Assembly (NCBI RefSeq): GCF_003990975.1
Contig: NZ_RZJR01000013.1
Coordinates: 123,487-187,486 of the forward strand
Direction: 5' to 3'
Length of the DNA: 64,000 nucleotides
Origin: Cohnella sp. AR92
GTDB taxonomy: Bacteria; Bacillota; Bacilli; Paenibacillales; Paenibacillaceae
In this document: piece after piece, positions 1 through 8,959 of the stretch
Layout of the letters: each line of letters opens with the position of its first letter
Numbering within the stretch: the first letter of the stretch is position 1
Program-made: the position numbers and the translations under genes
The notes under the pieces: generated by a model
Seen by the model: only the letters and a program-made list of their open reading frames with translations
Database searches by the model: none
Told to the model about the DNA's origin: nothing

Positions 1-96
1 CGACGGCCATGCATCTCCCGGAATGAGCCGGTTCGCCGCCGCCTCTAGAATTCCAAGAATATCGTTAGCTAGATGATTGCTATTGTTAGGATTCAT
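1..96 (-). CDS. N-terminus of an unidentified protein (partial)
   Basis: An open frame starts with ATG at 96 and runs off the left edge, giving 32 visible residues that begin MNPNNSNHLANDI and end near a NRLIPGD segment. A short purine-rich stretch (GGTGGG) lies just before the ATG. The visible helix followed by a RLIPGD-like turn faintly recalls the start of gluconate 2-dehydrogenase subunit 3-like proteins, but this is too short to assign. It is a real-looking start because the frame stays open and the region upstream to gene 242-952 is non-coding. Confidence 0.35.
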   Translation of the reverse strand, partial: MNPNNSNHLANDILGILEAAANRLIPGDAWPS

Positions 97-177
97 TTTC
101 CCACCATCCAATAACTTTTGACTTCCCCTCTATCCTATCAGAGTCGGAAGCGTTAAGGGGAACAATCTTGCCATTGG

Positions 178-231
178 CAAAAGGGCCCCTCTCCGAGGCC
201 GAAACGACCGGGAGATGAGCCCCTCTAGAGA
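178..231 (-). terminator. Rho-independent terminator after the YdjM-like gene
   Basis: On the minus strand a long GC-rich hairpin (arms GGGGCTC.TCTCC and GGAGAGGGGCCC) is followed by CTTTTG. It sits directly after the stop codon of the 242-952 gene and in front of the partial gene at the left edge. Confidence 0.55.
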
Positions 232-241
232 CGCTAGCGTA

Positions 242-952
242 TTAGAATTCATTCACATCTTCGATTTGAGGATCGACCTTCAGAACCGAAGAATGCCCCG
301 TAATGAAAGCGTCCTTGGTTCGAACCATGAACTCCCATCCTCTTCGCATTTCGCCCGGGTAGGTTAACACGAATTCGACCCCGTCCTCCTCATACCGGCT
401 TGCCAGCTCGTGCTCGAGTGCGAGCTTGGAATACGATAAGCTTGCCAGATAGACGCCGACAAGAAGGGCCCCCGCCGCAACGATTCTTTTTCCCCTTCTC
501 GTCAGCAAGCCGCCTATCATGGACAGAAGAAGAATAGCTAGAGAAAAATCATCTGCCTTCCGAAGGATTGCGAACTCGTACTCGCGTTCGATGAAGGGAT
601 AGAAGAGCGCGTTGCCGTTCCCGACCGTATCGATAAACAGGTGACTGAGAACCGCGGCGGAGAACAGAAGCCACGCTATTGGGAACGGGATATCCTTCCG
701 AATCCTCCGGTACGCCCATGCGAATAGAAGCCCGAAGACGGGAACCAGCCCCAGCGAATGCCCGTACAAATCCCCGAACGCCTTCGTAAAATCAGGCGAC
801 AAGCCCGCAATCCCGCCGAATAGAAGCAGCAGCCCTCGAACCGCTAACGAATCCGATTTTTTATTCCCGATCAAATAAGCCAGGCAAGCGCCAACCGCTA
901 TATGCAAGAGCGAATGAAGAAGCATGTCTTTCATATGATAAATCAGGTCCAT
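242..952 (-). CDS. YdjM-like (DUF457) membrane-bound metal-dependent hydrolase family protein
   Basis: A 236-residue integral membrane protein. The N-terminal HSLLHIAVGACLAYLIG segment, the SPDFTK motif near residue 55 and the SHLFIDTVGNGNALFYPF segment near residue 105 are typical of the YdjM/DUF457 family, whose His/Asp residues resemble metal ligands of phospholipase C-like hydrolases. About four or five membrane helices are visible, followed by a soluble C-terminal tail of about 60 residues. The ATG at 952 has GGAG seven bases upstream. In B. subtilis and E. coli relatives the biochemical function is unproven. It is a single gene with its own terminator. Confidence 0.75.
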   Translation of the reverse strand: MDLIYHMKDMLLHSLLHIAVGACLAYLIGNKKSDSLAVRGLLLLFGGIAGLSPDFTKAFGDLYGHSLGLVPVFGLLFAWAYRRIRKDIPFPIAWLLFSAAVLSHLFIDTVGNGNALFYPFIEREYEFAILRKADDFSLAILLLSMIGGLLTRRGKRIVAAGALLVGVYLASLSYSKLALEHELASRYEEDGVEFVLTYPGEMRRGWEFMVRTKDAFITGHSSVLKVDPQIEDVNEF

Positions 953-1020
953 TTGGTCTCCGTTTCCCGCCGTTGTTTGTCCGCTATCCTCCTATTCGAC
1001 TTTTTCCATCAAATTCCTCC

Positions 1021-1902
1021 CTATCCAACTACAGTCTTCGCTTTGCCGCCGCCATAGAGCTGCTCGAGAACGTCGTCCTTGGCATGGAAAACATGCTCTT
1101 CGCCCGGGAAGGACCGCTCCCTGACTTCCTTCACGTACTGCGCGATGCTGGAGCGAATCTGAGTCCCGAGGTCGGCGTATTCCTTGACGAACCTCTTCTC
1201 CTTCTTGGGAGAGGAGTAGCCCAGAAGGTCGTGATAGACCAGTACCTGGCCGTCGCAGGTTCTCCCCGCGCCGATGCCGATGACGGGAACCGACAGCTCG
1301 CGCGCGATCGCGTCCGCCGCCTCTTCCGTCACCATCTCCACGAGTACGGCGAAAGCTCCCGCTTGCTCCAACGCCTTGGCGTCGTCAAGCAGCCGCTTCG
1401 CCCCTTGCGAGTCTTTGCCCTGGATTTTGTAGCCGCCGATCTGGTGAATCGACTGAGGGGTCAGCCCGATATGCCCCATCACCGGAACGCCGGCTTCCAC
1501 GATTCTTCTCACCGTATCGCCGATCTCCGCTCCGCCTTCTAATTTGACCGAATGGGCGAAGCCTTCCTGCATGATTCTCCGAACGTTCTTAAGAGTCTCG
1601 TCGATGCTTCCGTGGTACGTCATAAAAGGCATATCCGCCACGATGAAGGTATGCTCCGTCGCCCGCGTGACCGCCCGGGTATGGTAGACGATATCGTCCA
1701 TGGTGACGGGGAGCGTGGAATCGTAATTGATGATGACGTTGCCCAGAGAGTCGCCGACCAGAATGAGATCGACCCCCGCTTCCTCGGCCAGTCGGGCGGA
1801 AGGATAGTCGTACGCGGTGATCATGCTGATGGGCAAGCCTTTGGCTTTCATTTCCTTCATTTCGTGAATATTGAGGGGTTTCGGTGCTGCCATGGTCTCC
1901 AT
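1021..1902 (-). CDS. panB: 3-methyl-2-oxobutanoate hydroxymethyltransferase (ketopantoate hydroxymethyltransferase)
   Basis: PanB transfers a hydroxymethyl group from 5,10-methylene-tetrahydrofolate to 2-oxoisovalerate, the first committed step of pantothenate and CoA synthesis. The sequence shows family motifs throughout: MITAYDYPSARLAEEAGVD, LVGDSLGN, VADMPFMTYH, VKLEGG, VMGHIGLTPQS, VPVIGIGAG and VLVYHDLLGY. Length (293 residues) is normal. Start: ATG at 1902 with AGAAAGGA four to five bases upstream; an in-frame ATG at 1893 is an alternative. panC and panD do not follow, so the gene stands alone here. The leader contains a hairpin with a U-tract and a small ORF, which may regulate it. Confidence 0.95.
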   Translation of the reverse strand: METMAAPKPLNIHEMKEMKAKGLPISMITAYDYPSARLAEEAGVDLILVGDSLGNVIINYDSTLPVTMDDIVYHTRAVTRATEHTFIVADMPFMTYHGSIDETLKNVRRIMQEGFAHSVKLEGGAEIGDTVRRIVEAGVPVMGHIGLTPQSIHQIGGYKIQGKDSQGAKRLLDDAKALEQAGAFAVLVEMVTEEAADAIARELSVPVIGIGAGRTCDGQVLVYHDLLGYSSPKKEKRFVKEYADLGTQIRSSIAQYVKEVRERSFPGEEHVFHAKDDVLEQLYGGGKAKTVVG

Positions 1903-1928
1903 CAAATCCTTTCTATTTGTTTGATAGG

Positions 1929-1966
1929 CAAAACAAAAAAACCTTCCAGCGCGCAGCTAGAAAGGT
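1929..1966 (-). terminator. Hairpin with U-tract in the panB leader
   Basis: Reading on the minus strand, ACCTTTCTAGC and GCTGGAAGGT pair around a short loop and are followed by seven T, G, four T. It lies about 27 bases before the panB start and 20 bases after the stop of the small leader ORF, so it can either end the upstream transcript or act as an attenuator for panB. Confidence 0.6.
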
Positions 1967-1985
1967 CCGAAAGGCAAAAAAAGAG

Positions 1986-2042
1986 TCAAAAGCTCGTGAC
2001 CGTTTTTTTGTCTCGGTCCTCTCGGATCAGAGCAAAACCCAA
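1986..2042 (-). CDS. Possible leader peptide upstream of panB
   Basis: A short ORF with TTG start at 2042 preceded by the strong ribosome binding site GGAGGTG six bases upstream encodes 18 residues beginning MGFALIRED and ending TSF. An in-frame ATG at 2057 has no Shine-Dalgarno of its own. The stop is followed by the hairpin and U-tract at 1929-1966 and then panB, an arrangement seen in translation-coupled attenuators. No run of pantothenate-pathway codons (Val, Ile, Leu) is evident, so a ribosome-stalling mechanism is not supported by codon content. It may also be a chance ORF. Confidence 0.35.
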   Translation of the reverse strand: MGFALIREDRDKKTVTSF

Positions 2043-2156
2043 CGCGTTCACCTCCATGGCGTATTCAATTGTAAGATGAAACCCGGAATCCCAAGCTGAG
2101 TGCCATTCGACGAATGCGATACGGCCTCATCATGAAAGTATGCCAAACAATGTGCG

Positions 2157-3323
2157 TTATTGCAATTTTTTCTTTCGCCATTTGTTCTTCCCCCATGCGC
2201 TGTATTGCACGTGGATGCGGTTCTCCGGGCGGGCGTCGACGGTGTAGAGGACCAATAGGAAAAGCCACTCCAGAGGCTTCATCATCACATAGACGGCATC
2301 CGCGGCCGCCTTCGAGCGAATGTGCCGGCTGACCGGATAGCCGTATCGGTCGTACAGGCGGCGCACGACCCGATGGAACGACGGCATGTACTGCTCGAGC
2401 ACGTTCTCGAACGCGTTGGCGATCATCAGCTGGCGGTTGATCGGAATCGCTTCCCCATGCCGGATCCCCGCGCGAAGCGGCTTGACGACGCGGCGATGTC
2501 CTCGTGCGGCGACCGTACACAGGTAATGGCCGTTTCCCGGAACCATCTCCGGCGGCGGCGCAGGTATGCGGGATAGATGATAGCCGCTCGTATCCAAGAA
2601 TTCCCGGATGAAGCTGTCCGGGCGCTGGCCGAACAGGACCAGAATGAATTGAATGACGATCTGAATGGGGAAAAGCAGGATGATCCACGGCAGCGGATGC
2701 ATCCATCGTTTGTCCAACACGCGGCGCAGAGCCCGCTGCCAGGCGGGCAAATTCTCCGTGTCTTCCCCGCTTCGAACGGCCGCCCATACATCGAGCGAAC
2801 GCTTGAGCTGGGCCAGGTACAGCAAGCCGATCGTCAGGCAGCCGGTTTGCAGAATTTGAACGGGATCGATCGGATCAAACTCTCGGCGAGAGAAGCCGGT
2901 GTGGACGAGATAGAGGGCGGCCAGCGCTACGCATAAGATCAGGACGGCGTTGAACAGGCAATAAATAATCGGGGACAGGCGCCGATGATAGACCCGAAGC
3001 AGCCAATAGGAGACAAATCCGAGCAGCCAAACGACGATGAGCGCGGCGCCATGCCGATGAGCCAGGGACATGTACTCGCTCAGCGGCTTGCCTAACTGCG
3101 CGTACACCTTCAAAGGTTCCCCTGCCGGCACCCCGTCGCCGTCGAAGACGTAAGCGATCATCATGAGCAACAAGGCAATCGAGAGAAGGATGCCATCGAA
3201 GACCCGCCACGGCGACGCTTCTTCAAGCAGTTCCCCCTTGCTCGACGAACGCGCGAACGTAAATATCATGCTGCAGAAGGCGGCTAGGATGAGGGCAAGG
3301 AACGGAGAGGAAAGCAATAGCAT
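2157..3323 (-). CDS. Polytopic membrane protein, DUF6688-like
   Basis: A 388-residue protein. The first half has about six hydrophobic helices; the second half is a conserved soluble segment with PEMVPGNGHYLCTVAARGH, PLRAGIRHGEAIPINRQLMI and a basic C-terminus. This combination matches what I remember of the DUF6688 family of Bacillales; the function is unknown. ATG at 3323 has AAGGGAG ten bases upstream. It is transcribed towards panB, separated by about 250 bases that hold the leader ORF and hairpin. The family name is from memory, not from a search. Confidence 0.6.
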   Translation of the reverse strand: MLLLSSPFLALILAAFCSMIFTFARSSSKGELLEEASPWRVFDGILLSIALLLMMIAYVFDGDGVPAGEPLKVYAQLGKPLSEYMSLAHRHGAALIVVWLLGFVSYWLLRVYHRRLSPIIYCLFNAVLILCVALAALYLVHTGFSRREFDPIDPVQILQTGCLTIGLLYLAQLKRSLDVWAAVRSGEDTENLPAWQRALRRVLDKRWMHPLPWIILLFPIQIVIQFILVLFGQRPDSFIREFLDTSGYHLSRIPAPPPEMVPGNGHYLCTVAARGHRRVVKPLRAGIRHGEAIPINRQLMIANAFENVLEQYMPSFHRVVRRLYDRYGYPVSRHIRSKAAADAVYVMMKPLEWLFLLVLYTVDARPENRIHVQYSAWGKNKWRKKKLQ

Positions 3324-3513
3324 GGCTGAAAGACTCCCTTCGACCGGTACGATCGTTTGCCGATAGGCTACCGATTAGACGATGGATGGGATTGCCAGGT
3401 TGCCGTTTTGCTTGGCGCAGCCTAGATGCTTAACGCTCATCTTTCCTAAACATCCCACATATGGTAACGTGGAATCCATCCACACTCTTCCGGGAAAGAG
3501 AGCTGCTTATCGC

Positions 3514-4977
3514 ATGCGAACAAGCCCATTGCGCCCCGTCTATGCCGTCTTCATGGTCATCGCGCTTCTTGCCGTCCTTCTCCCCCCTCCCCCGAACGCG
3601 ACGGCGAGATTTACAGTCTCCGACGAGACTGTTGACGAAGCCTGCCCGACCGCTTGCTCCTCCTACGACGTCGTCGTCATCGGAAGCGAGATCGAGGGAG
3701 TCCTGCTGGCCCGCGCCGCGCACGACCTCGGGAAGAACGTCCTGATCCTGGATCCCCGGCCGAAGCCCGGAGGAGAGCTGATCCAGGGCCAGATGATGGT
3801 GCTCGACGAGCCTCACGACGCGATGAATAGAAGCCTTGTGCAGGGCGAGCTGAAGAAGCTCTACGATGGCTACAAGCAGAGGAGAATCCGCACGGTCGGC
3901 GAGTTCGAGAGCTACTTCGATCAGCTCCTCAAGCCCGTTCCGATCCGAAGCGGAATTCAGATCGAAGACGTCCAGACTGCCGAACGGGCGGATGGCCGCA
4001 CTCTCCGTTCTCTGACTTACCGCATGCCGGATGGGGAGAAGCAGACCGTAACGGCCGACTACTGGGTGGAAAATACGGACTTCGCCGCTCTGACGGGAAG
4101 GCTGGGAGTAAAGAGGATCCCCGGAACGGAGTCGCTGTTCCTGGGGGGCGGCAGCAAGCCGGAATACATGGCGGCCACGTACATGCTGCGGTTTAAGAAC
4201 GTGAATTGGAGGGAGCTGCAGCGGGCAACGGTCAAAGACTATCCTATATCCAAGCTCGATAAGGACGAAGGTCCGAACACTTACGTGGACAAGGACTTCG
4301 GTACCGGCTTCAGCACCATCACGGCGAAGTATCGCCCGTCGGATCCTCAGCTCAGGCTCCGGGGGATCAATTCGACCTACCAGAAGAAGGGCAAGGTCAT
4401 CATGAACGCCCTGCTGATCTTCGATGTCGATCCTTCCGACCCGGCCTCGGTCAGCTCCGCCGTGGAGAAAGGAAGAAACGAGGCTCCCCGCATTCTCGAG
4501 TTTCTGCGGAATCACCTTCCCGGCTACGAGAACGCCCAGCTCGATAATCTGCCGGATTACTTGTACATTCGGGAGTTCGACCGGTACGAACCGGCCTATC
4601 TTCTGAAGCGCGACGATCTGCTCGGCAAGCGCATGTTCTGGGACAACGTCGGCATTGGCGGCTATCCGATCGACGTTCAAGGAACGCGCCGCTTCCCGGA
4701 AGGCGATTCGCTCGGAATGACCGACCGGTACGGCTTGCCTCTGCGTTCCTTCGAGCTCAAGGACATCGACAATGTCCTGATCGTCGGCAAGAACGCCGGA
4801 GCGGCCGCCGACGCCTACGGCAGCGTGCGCATCATGCCCAACACGGGGCTGGCCGCGCAGGTCATCGGCATTCTTCTCGGCCGGGAGAAGAAGCCGCTTC
4901 GCGAATTGAACGCGGCCGACTTCAAGCGAATCCATGAATATTTGGCGAAGGATTACGATATCCAGGTCGCCGAATAA
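3514..4977 (+). CDS. Exported FAD-dependent oxidoreductase
   Basis: Residues 1-35 form a signal peptide or membrane anchor (short basic start, then a long hydrophobic stretch ending PPPPNATA). The dinucleotide-binding motif VVVIGSEIEGVLLARAAHD near residue 48 and an ILDPRPKPGG strand mark an FAD-binding Rossmann fold. A C-terminal VLIVGKNAGAAADAYGSVR segment is the second conserved FAD-contacting region of this oxidoreductase family. About 487 residues. I chose ATG 3514 (Met 45 of the longest frame) because it begins the signal peptide and has a purine-rich GGAAAGAGAG upstream; ATG 3382 would bury that peptide. Substrate unknown. It is followed by a terminator and has no operon partners. Confidence 0.75.
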   Translation: MRTSPLRPVYAVFMVIALLAVLLPPPPNATARFTVSDETVDEACPTACSSYDVVVIGSEIEGVLLARAAHDLGKNVLILDPRPKPGGELIQGQMMVLDEPHDAMNRSLVQGELKKLYDGYKQRRIRTVGEFESYFDQLLKPVPIRSGIQIEDVQTAERADGRTLRSLTYRMPDGEKQTVTADYWVENTDFAALTGRLGVKRIPGTESLFLGGGSKPEYMAATYMLRFKNVNWRELQRATVKDYPISKLDKDEGPNTYVDKDFGTGFSTITAKYRPSDPQLRLRGINSTYQKKGKVIMNALLIFDVDPSDPASVSSAVEKGRNEAPRILEFLRNHLPGYENAQLDNLPDYLYIREFDRYEPAYLLKRDDLLGKRMFWDNVGIGGYPIDVQGTRRFPEGDSLGMTDRYGLPLRSFELKDIDNVLIVGKNAGAAADAYGSVRIMPNTGLAAQVIGILLGREKKPLRELNAADFKRIHEYLAKDYDIQVAE

Positions 4978-5038
4978 TCGAATCGGCCGAAGAAGGTCGG
5001 AGGTCGGTTAGAAAGCTCCGTTAGACCTGTCAGATAGT

Positions 5039-5068
5039 AAAAAGACGCCTCTACGGGCGTCTTTTTAT
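5039..5068 (+). terminator. Bidirectional Rho-independent terminator
   Basis: A perfect stem AAAAAGACGCC / GGCGTCTTTTT around a short loop, with A-run on one side and T-run on the other, follows the FAD oxidoreductase gene. Confidence 0.9.
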
Positions 5069-5148
5069 CTTTCCTATTTCTACTAGATATGGTACCCTGA
5101 ATCTCGCGAGTCTTACCCCCTATTCCTTCGATGAGGTGAACCCCACGC

Positions 5149-5616
5149 ATGAACGAAGCTAATTTCTATGTCATCCTCTTGGCCATCGCCGCATTGGTGT
5201 TATGGAGAAGAACAAGAAGCATGTATCGCCCGATCCGCAGCGGCGCCCGGTTATTATGGCCTCTGCTGTTCACCCTGCCCGGTATATCCTTGATCGCCCA
5301 ATCCGGCTCGACGGAACCGATCTGGGCCTTCTGCGCGGCCTTCGCGCTCGGAGCCGCGCTTTCTCTCCCTCTTATCTGGACGACCGATTTCGAGGTGAGG
5401 GAAGATAAGCAGATCTATGCCAAGAAAAACTGGGGATTCATCGCCGCTTTCGTCGGCCTGCTGATCCTTCGAATCGCCCTCCGCGAAGAACTGTCGGGAC
5501 TGGACGCCCAAGACAAAACGGCCTTGTTCATGACGCTGGCGTTCGGCTACCTCATTCCTTGGAGAGTCGTCTCGTTCATGAAATTCCAACGCGTGACGAA
5601 GCTCAAAGCCCAATAA
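5149..5616 (+). CDS. CcdC-like (DUF1453) membrane protein
   Basis: A 155-residue integral membrane protein with about five helices. The MYRPIRSGARLLWPLLFTLPG segment near residue 25 and the DFEVREDKQIYAKKNWGF loop near residue 85 fit the CcdC/DUF1453 family. B. subtilis CcdC is linked to cytochrome c maturation, but no ccdA or resA lies nearby, so a role in thiol chemistry is only inferred. ATG start is preceded by a weak GATGAGGTGAA. It stands alone between a terminator and a convergent flavin reductase gene. Confidence 0.65.
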   Translation: MNEANFYVILLAIAALVLWRRTRSMYRPIRSGARLLWPLLFTLPGISLIAQSGSTEPIWAFCAAFALGAALSLPLIWTTDFEVREDKQIYAKKNWGFIAAFVGLLILRIALREELSGLDAQDKTALFMTLAFGYLIPWRVVSFMKFQRVTKLKAQ

Positions 5617-5649
5617 ATAGGCGCAAAGCGCAAACCCGATCCGCACGAC

Positions 5650-6210
5650 TCACGGAGTCGTCGCGGCTTGCTCCTTAAGCTCTTCATTCCACAGCTCTGC
5701 CTTGCGCAGGGCTTCTTCGTCGTCCAGAATCTCTCCCGGACGATTCCCCTCTCCGAGTAGATAACCCGCATAGCGCGCGCCGAAGAAATCGAAGATATGC
5801 TGAAACTGAAGCGCGAGGGGCAATCCCTTCAGGCGGGGCCGATCTCCCCCGACCGCCACGACATAGGCCGTCATCTCGCTCATCCGTTCCCGGAACCGAG
5901 GACGATCCGCATCCCTCAACGTTTGCGACCAGCGGTCGACGAAATTTTTCATTGAGCCCGACATTCCGTACCAGTAGATCGGCGTCGCGAACACCAGAAT
6001 ATCGTTCTGCAGGACCCGGTCGATCAACGCGCTATAATCGTCGCCAACCTCTTGGAATCCCCCTTCGGCATGGCGCAGATCCTCGATCGGATAAACCGTG
6101 TAATCCTTGAGATGGATACGGTCGGCTTGCAGACCCGCAACGACTCGTTCCGCCAGAAGCTCCGTATTGCCGTTCGCTCTCGTTCCTCCGTAGATAACGG
6201 CGATTCTCAT
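5650..6210 (-). CDS. NAD(P)H-dependent FMN reductase / flavodoxin-fold protein
   Basis: A 186-residue flavodoxin-like protein. The N-terminal MRIAVIYGGTRANGNTELLA strand-loop is the FMN phosphate-binding site, and ATPIYWYGMSGSMKNFVDR is the isoalloxazine-contacting loop typical of the YwqN / NADPH-dependent FMN reductase family. The longest frame extends to 6597, but ATG 6210 begins exactly at the first beta strand and has AAGGGGG at good spacing, so it is the true start. Cytoplasmic; probably a quinone or nitro-compound reductase. It is divergent from the SDR gene at 6385. Confidence 0.85.
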   Translation of the reverse strand: MRIAVIYGGTRANGNTELLAERVVAGLQADRIHLKDYTVYPIEDLRHAEGGFQEVGDDYSALIDRVLQNDILVFATPIYWYGMSGSMKNFVDRWSQTLRDADRPRFRERMSEMTAYVVAVGGDRPRLKGLPLALQFQHIFDFFGARYAGYLLGEGNRPGEILDDEEALRKAELWNEELKEQAATTP

Positions 6211-6384
6211 CGTCCGATTCCCCCTTCTTATTCTCAGGTTCGTCTCCGTTTCGTACGGTAGAGTTGAACTTATTATACACGATAGAGGGAGATAGAGAGG
6301 GGTCAAACCATCGCCCGCCTTCCAGGAGGGAGTGTATAATGGACCTGAACCTGAATCTTCCATAACAAGAGAGGAGCACGAGCG

Positions 6385-7104
6385 ATGACCCGATTCGCCT
6401 GCGTCACCGGAGCCGACCATGGGCTCGGTCTCGCCTTCGCGGAAGGGCTGCTGGAACGCGGCTACTCCGTCGTCGCCGGCCGATACGCCGCCGGCGAAGG
6501 AGCTCTCGGCCGATTGGCGGAGAAGCATCCCGATCGATTGACGCTTGTTCCGCTGGACATCGCGAGCGACGGCAGCGTCGCGGCGGCGGCCGCCCATATT
6601 CGCGGGTTAACGGACCGCCTCGATCTTCTGATCAACAACGCGTCGATCTTGGGGGATATCCACGCCAAGGCAACCGATCCGCTGAACTTCGAGGAGATGC
6701 AGAAGGTCTACAACGTCAACGCCCTTGGAGCGCTTCGAGTGACGAATGCGCTCGTTCCCCTGGTGCTTCGAAGCGAGGATAAGCTGGTGGTCAACATCTC
6801 CTCGGAGGCCGGGAGCATCGGCAGCTGCTGGCGCGACAGCTGGTTCGCCTACTGCATGTCCAAGGCCGCTCTCAACATGCAATCGGCCCTCGTCCATAAC
6901 GAGCTGAAGCCATCCGGAGGCCAAGTGATGGTGTTCCACCCCGGCCATGTCCGCACCTATATGCGAGGGACGCTGGACGAGACCGGCAGCCTGACGCCAG
7001 CCGAATCGGCCGGCAGCATTCTAGGCTGGGTTGCGAGACACAAGGAGTTCATGGGGGAAAAGCCGGTTTTCCTCGACTATCGAGGGGAAGCGTTGGATTG
7101 GTAG
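6385..7104 (+). CDS. Short-chain dehydrogenase/reductase
   Basis: A 239-residue classical-type SDR. It has the cofactor motif TGADHGLG (residues 8-15), INNAS near residue 83, a catalytic serine in NISSEAGS and the YCMSK catalytic Tyr/Lys pair. The C-terminus has an FHPGHVRTYM substrate-loop motif. ATG at 6385 is preceded by GAGAGGAGCACGAGCG. The substrate cannot be deduced. The TPR gene follows 41 bases downstream on the same strand, so the two may be co-transcribed. Confidence 0.85.
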   Translation: MTRFACVTGADHGLGLAFAEGLLERGYSVVAGRYAAGEGALGRLAEKHPDRLTLVPLDIASDGSVAAAAAHIRGLTDRLDLLINNASILGDIHAKATDPLNFEEMQKVYNVNALGALRVTNALVPLVLRSEDKLVVNISSEAGSIGSCWRDSWFAYCMSKAALNMQSALVHNELKPSGGQVMVFHPGHVRTYMRGTLDETGSLTPAESAGSILGWVARHKEFMGEKPVFLDYRGEALDW

Positions 7105-7145
7105 GTTAAGCGGGATACTGCGACTAATAGAAGGAGAGATTCGAG

Positions 7146-7655
7146 ATGACGGACGATCGATTGTGGCCCTTGATTGAACTTCGCGAGCAAGGCAGGGCTT
7201 CTCAGGATCAAGCCATGCTTGCCGAAGCTCGGGTTAAGCTGTTGGAACTGCTCGCCGAAGACCCGGATAACGCCCGGGTTCAGTACCAGACCGGTATCGC
7301 CCACGACAATTCGGGCTTGGGCAAGGAAGCGATCCCCTACTACGAACGAGCGCTGCAATTGGGGCTGTCCGGCGAGGAGCTGGAGCGCTGCTTGCTGGGC
7401 TTAGGCAGCACTTACCGCTACTGGGGGCAATACGAGAAGTCGATCGCGACGCTGCGAAGAGGCGTGACGGAATTCCCGGAGAACCGGGCGCTCAAGGTAT
7501 TCCTTGTGATGGCCCTATATAACGGCAGGCGTTACAAAGAAAGCGTCGAGCTGCTTATCGCCAATCTTATGGACTCCACCGCGGACGAGAAGCTGCTTTA
7601 TTTTAAACGAGGCATAATGGCATATACGGAAGACCTGGACGAGACGGCCGAGTAA
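7146..7655 (+). CDS. Tetratricopeptide-repeat protein
   Basis: A 169-residue helical protein. Repeats with the TPR pattern are visible, e.g. NARVQYQTGIAHDNSGLGKE (about residues 40-60) followed by AIPYYERALQLG, then LGLGSTYRYWGQYEKSIATL and a third, weaker helix pair; this gives two and a half to three TPRs. It resembles short stand-alone TPR proteins of Bacillales whose partners are unknown. ATG has AAGGAGAG nine bases upstream. The gene ends 42 bases from the convergent MFS gene. Confidence 0.75.
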   Translation: MTDDRLWPLIELREQGRASQDQAMLAEARVKLLELLAEDPDNARVQYQTGIAHDNSGLGKEAIPYYERALQLGLSGEELERCLLGLGSTYRYWGQYEKSIATLRRGVTEFPENRALKVFLVMALYNGRRYKESVELLIANLMDSTADEKLLYFKRGIMAYTEDLDETAE

Positions 7656-7697
7656 GATCGGCAAGAACATGGGGCTTCGTCTCGTCCGACAACGGCA

Positions 7698-8897
7698 TTA
7701 CGCCGCGATGCTCTTCCTTTTCTCCCCCTTCAGGGAAACAAAGAAGCATAGGATAAGCACAAGGCAAGCCATCGCATACGGAAAATTGATATTCCAATCG
7801 AACAGCACTCCGGCAACGATCGGCCCGACGATGTTGCCCAGGCTTGTGAAGGCCGAATTCAGCCCCGCCACATAGCCCTGCTGCTCCTTGGCGAGCATCG
7901 ACATCTGGGTTCCGATCGCCGGCCGAAGAATATCCGTGGCCAGGAAGACGATGAAGGTGACGGCGAAGATCAGCCAGTACTTATGGACGAACAACGTCAT
8001 CAGGATGAAAGCTCCGGCGAACAGCAGGCAGACCGAGATGACGCGCTTCTCGCCGAACCGATTCAGGATCCAGCTGAACACCGTCAATTGGACGACCGCG
8101 CCGGCGATCGAGCCGAAGGTGATGATAAAGGCGATATCCGTGGAGTCGAAGCCGAATTTATGGTCGACGAACAGGCCGAATACCGTCTCGAAGTTCGCCA
8201 GCCCGAAGGACATGACGAACACGATGATCAGGCTCAGGAAGTAAGGCTCCTTGTACGAATGCTTCAATTGCGTAAGCAGGCTGTTCCGTTCTTCCGGTGC
8301 ATGGGGAGCCGATGCCGAATCGGCCGCTTGAGCGGGTAGAGACTCCTTCAGGAACAACAAGGAGATCATCGCCGCGATAATGCCCGCCACGCCGGCGGCA
8401 TAGAACGGCGCCCGGATCCCGAACTCCGCGACGTATCCGCCGATGCCCGGGCCGATGATGAACCCCGTGGTGATCGACGCATTAACGTATCCCATGCCGG
8501 TCGCGCGTTCTTCGTCCGTCGTAATGTCCGCCGCGTAAGCCATGACGGCCGGCATGATCATGGCGGCGCTGATGCCGCCGAGCGCCCGGGCCGCGAACAA
8601 CAGGACCGAGGATTCGGCTACCCCGAACAATCCTTCCGAGACGGCGAAGATCACCATGCCGATGACGATCATCCGCTTTCTTCCGAAGGAATCGGCCATG
8701 CGGCCGGCCCAAGGCGAGAAGAGGAATTGCGCGAGCGAGAAGACGGCGACGAGCAGCCCCATCAGGCTGCCGCTGATGCCCAGTTCGTTCATAAAGGACG
8801 GCATGATCGGAATAATAAGGCCGATGCCGGTAAAGACCATAAACAAATTCAGCATAAGAATCGGCAAGGCGCCATGATGTTTAGCAAAGAGAGCCAT
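7698..8897 (-). CDS. MFS drug-efflux transporter (DHA1 family)
   Basis: A 399-residue, 12-helix major facilitator. The loop-2 motif GRMADSFGRKRMIVIG (helix 2-3) and the helix-5 antiporter motif FIIGPGIGGYVAEFG are characteristic of proton-driven drug antiporters like NorA/Bmr. A hydrophilic central loop rich in Ala/Ser/Glu separates the halves. ATG 8897 has GGAGG nine bases upstream. It lies 62 bases downstream of a TetR gene on the same strand, so it is likely repressed by it through the palindrome at 9582-9609. Confidence 0.9.
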   Translation of the reverse strand: MALFAKHHGALPILMLNLFMVFTGIGLIIPIMPSFMNELGISGSLMGLLVAVFSLAQFLFSPWAGRMADSFGRKRMIVIGMVIFAVSEGLFGVAESSVLLFAARALGGISAAMIMPAVMAYAADITTDEERATGMGYVNASITTGFIIGPGIGGYVAEFGIRAPFYAAGVAGIIAAMISLLFLKESLPAQAADSASAPHAPEERNSLLTQLKHSYKEPYFLSLIIVFVMSFGLANFETVFGLFVDHKFGFDSTDIAFIITFGSIAGAVVQLTVFSWILNRFGEKRVISVCLLFAGAFILMTLFVHKYWLIFAVTFIVFLATDILRPAIGTQMSMLAKEQQGYVAGLNSAFTSLGNIVGPIVAGVLFDWNINFPYAMACLVLILCFFVSLKGEKRKSIAA

Positions 8898-8959
8898 TAT
8901 GATATCCTCCAAACGATCTTGCATCCTGAATATCCATTCTAGATGTTGATAAAAAAAAG

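Noticed and set aside
3430..4935. 501-codon open frame antisense to the FAD oxidoreductase
   Set aside because: Mirror of a gene with clear FAD motifs; no start signal.
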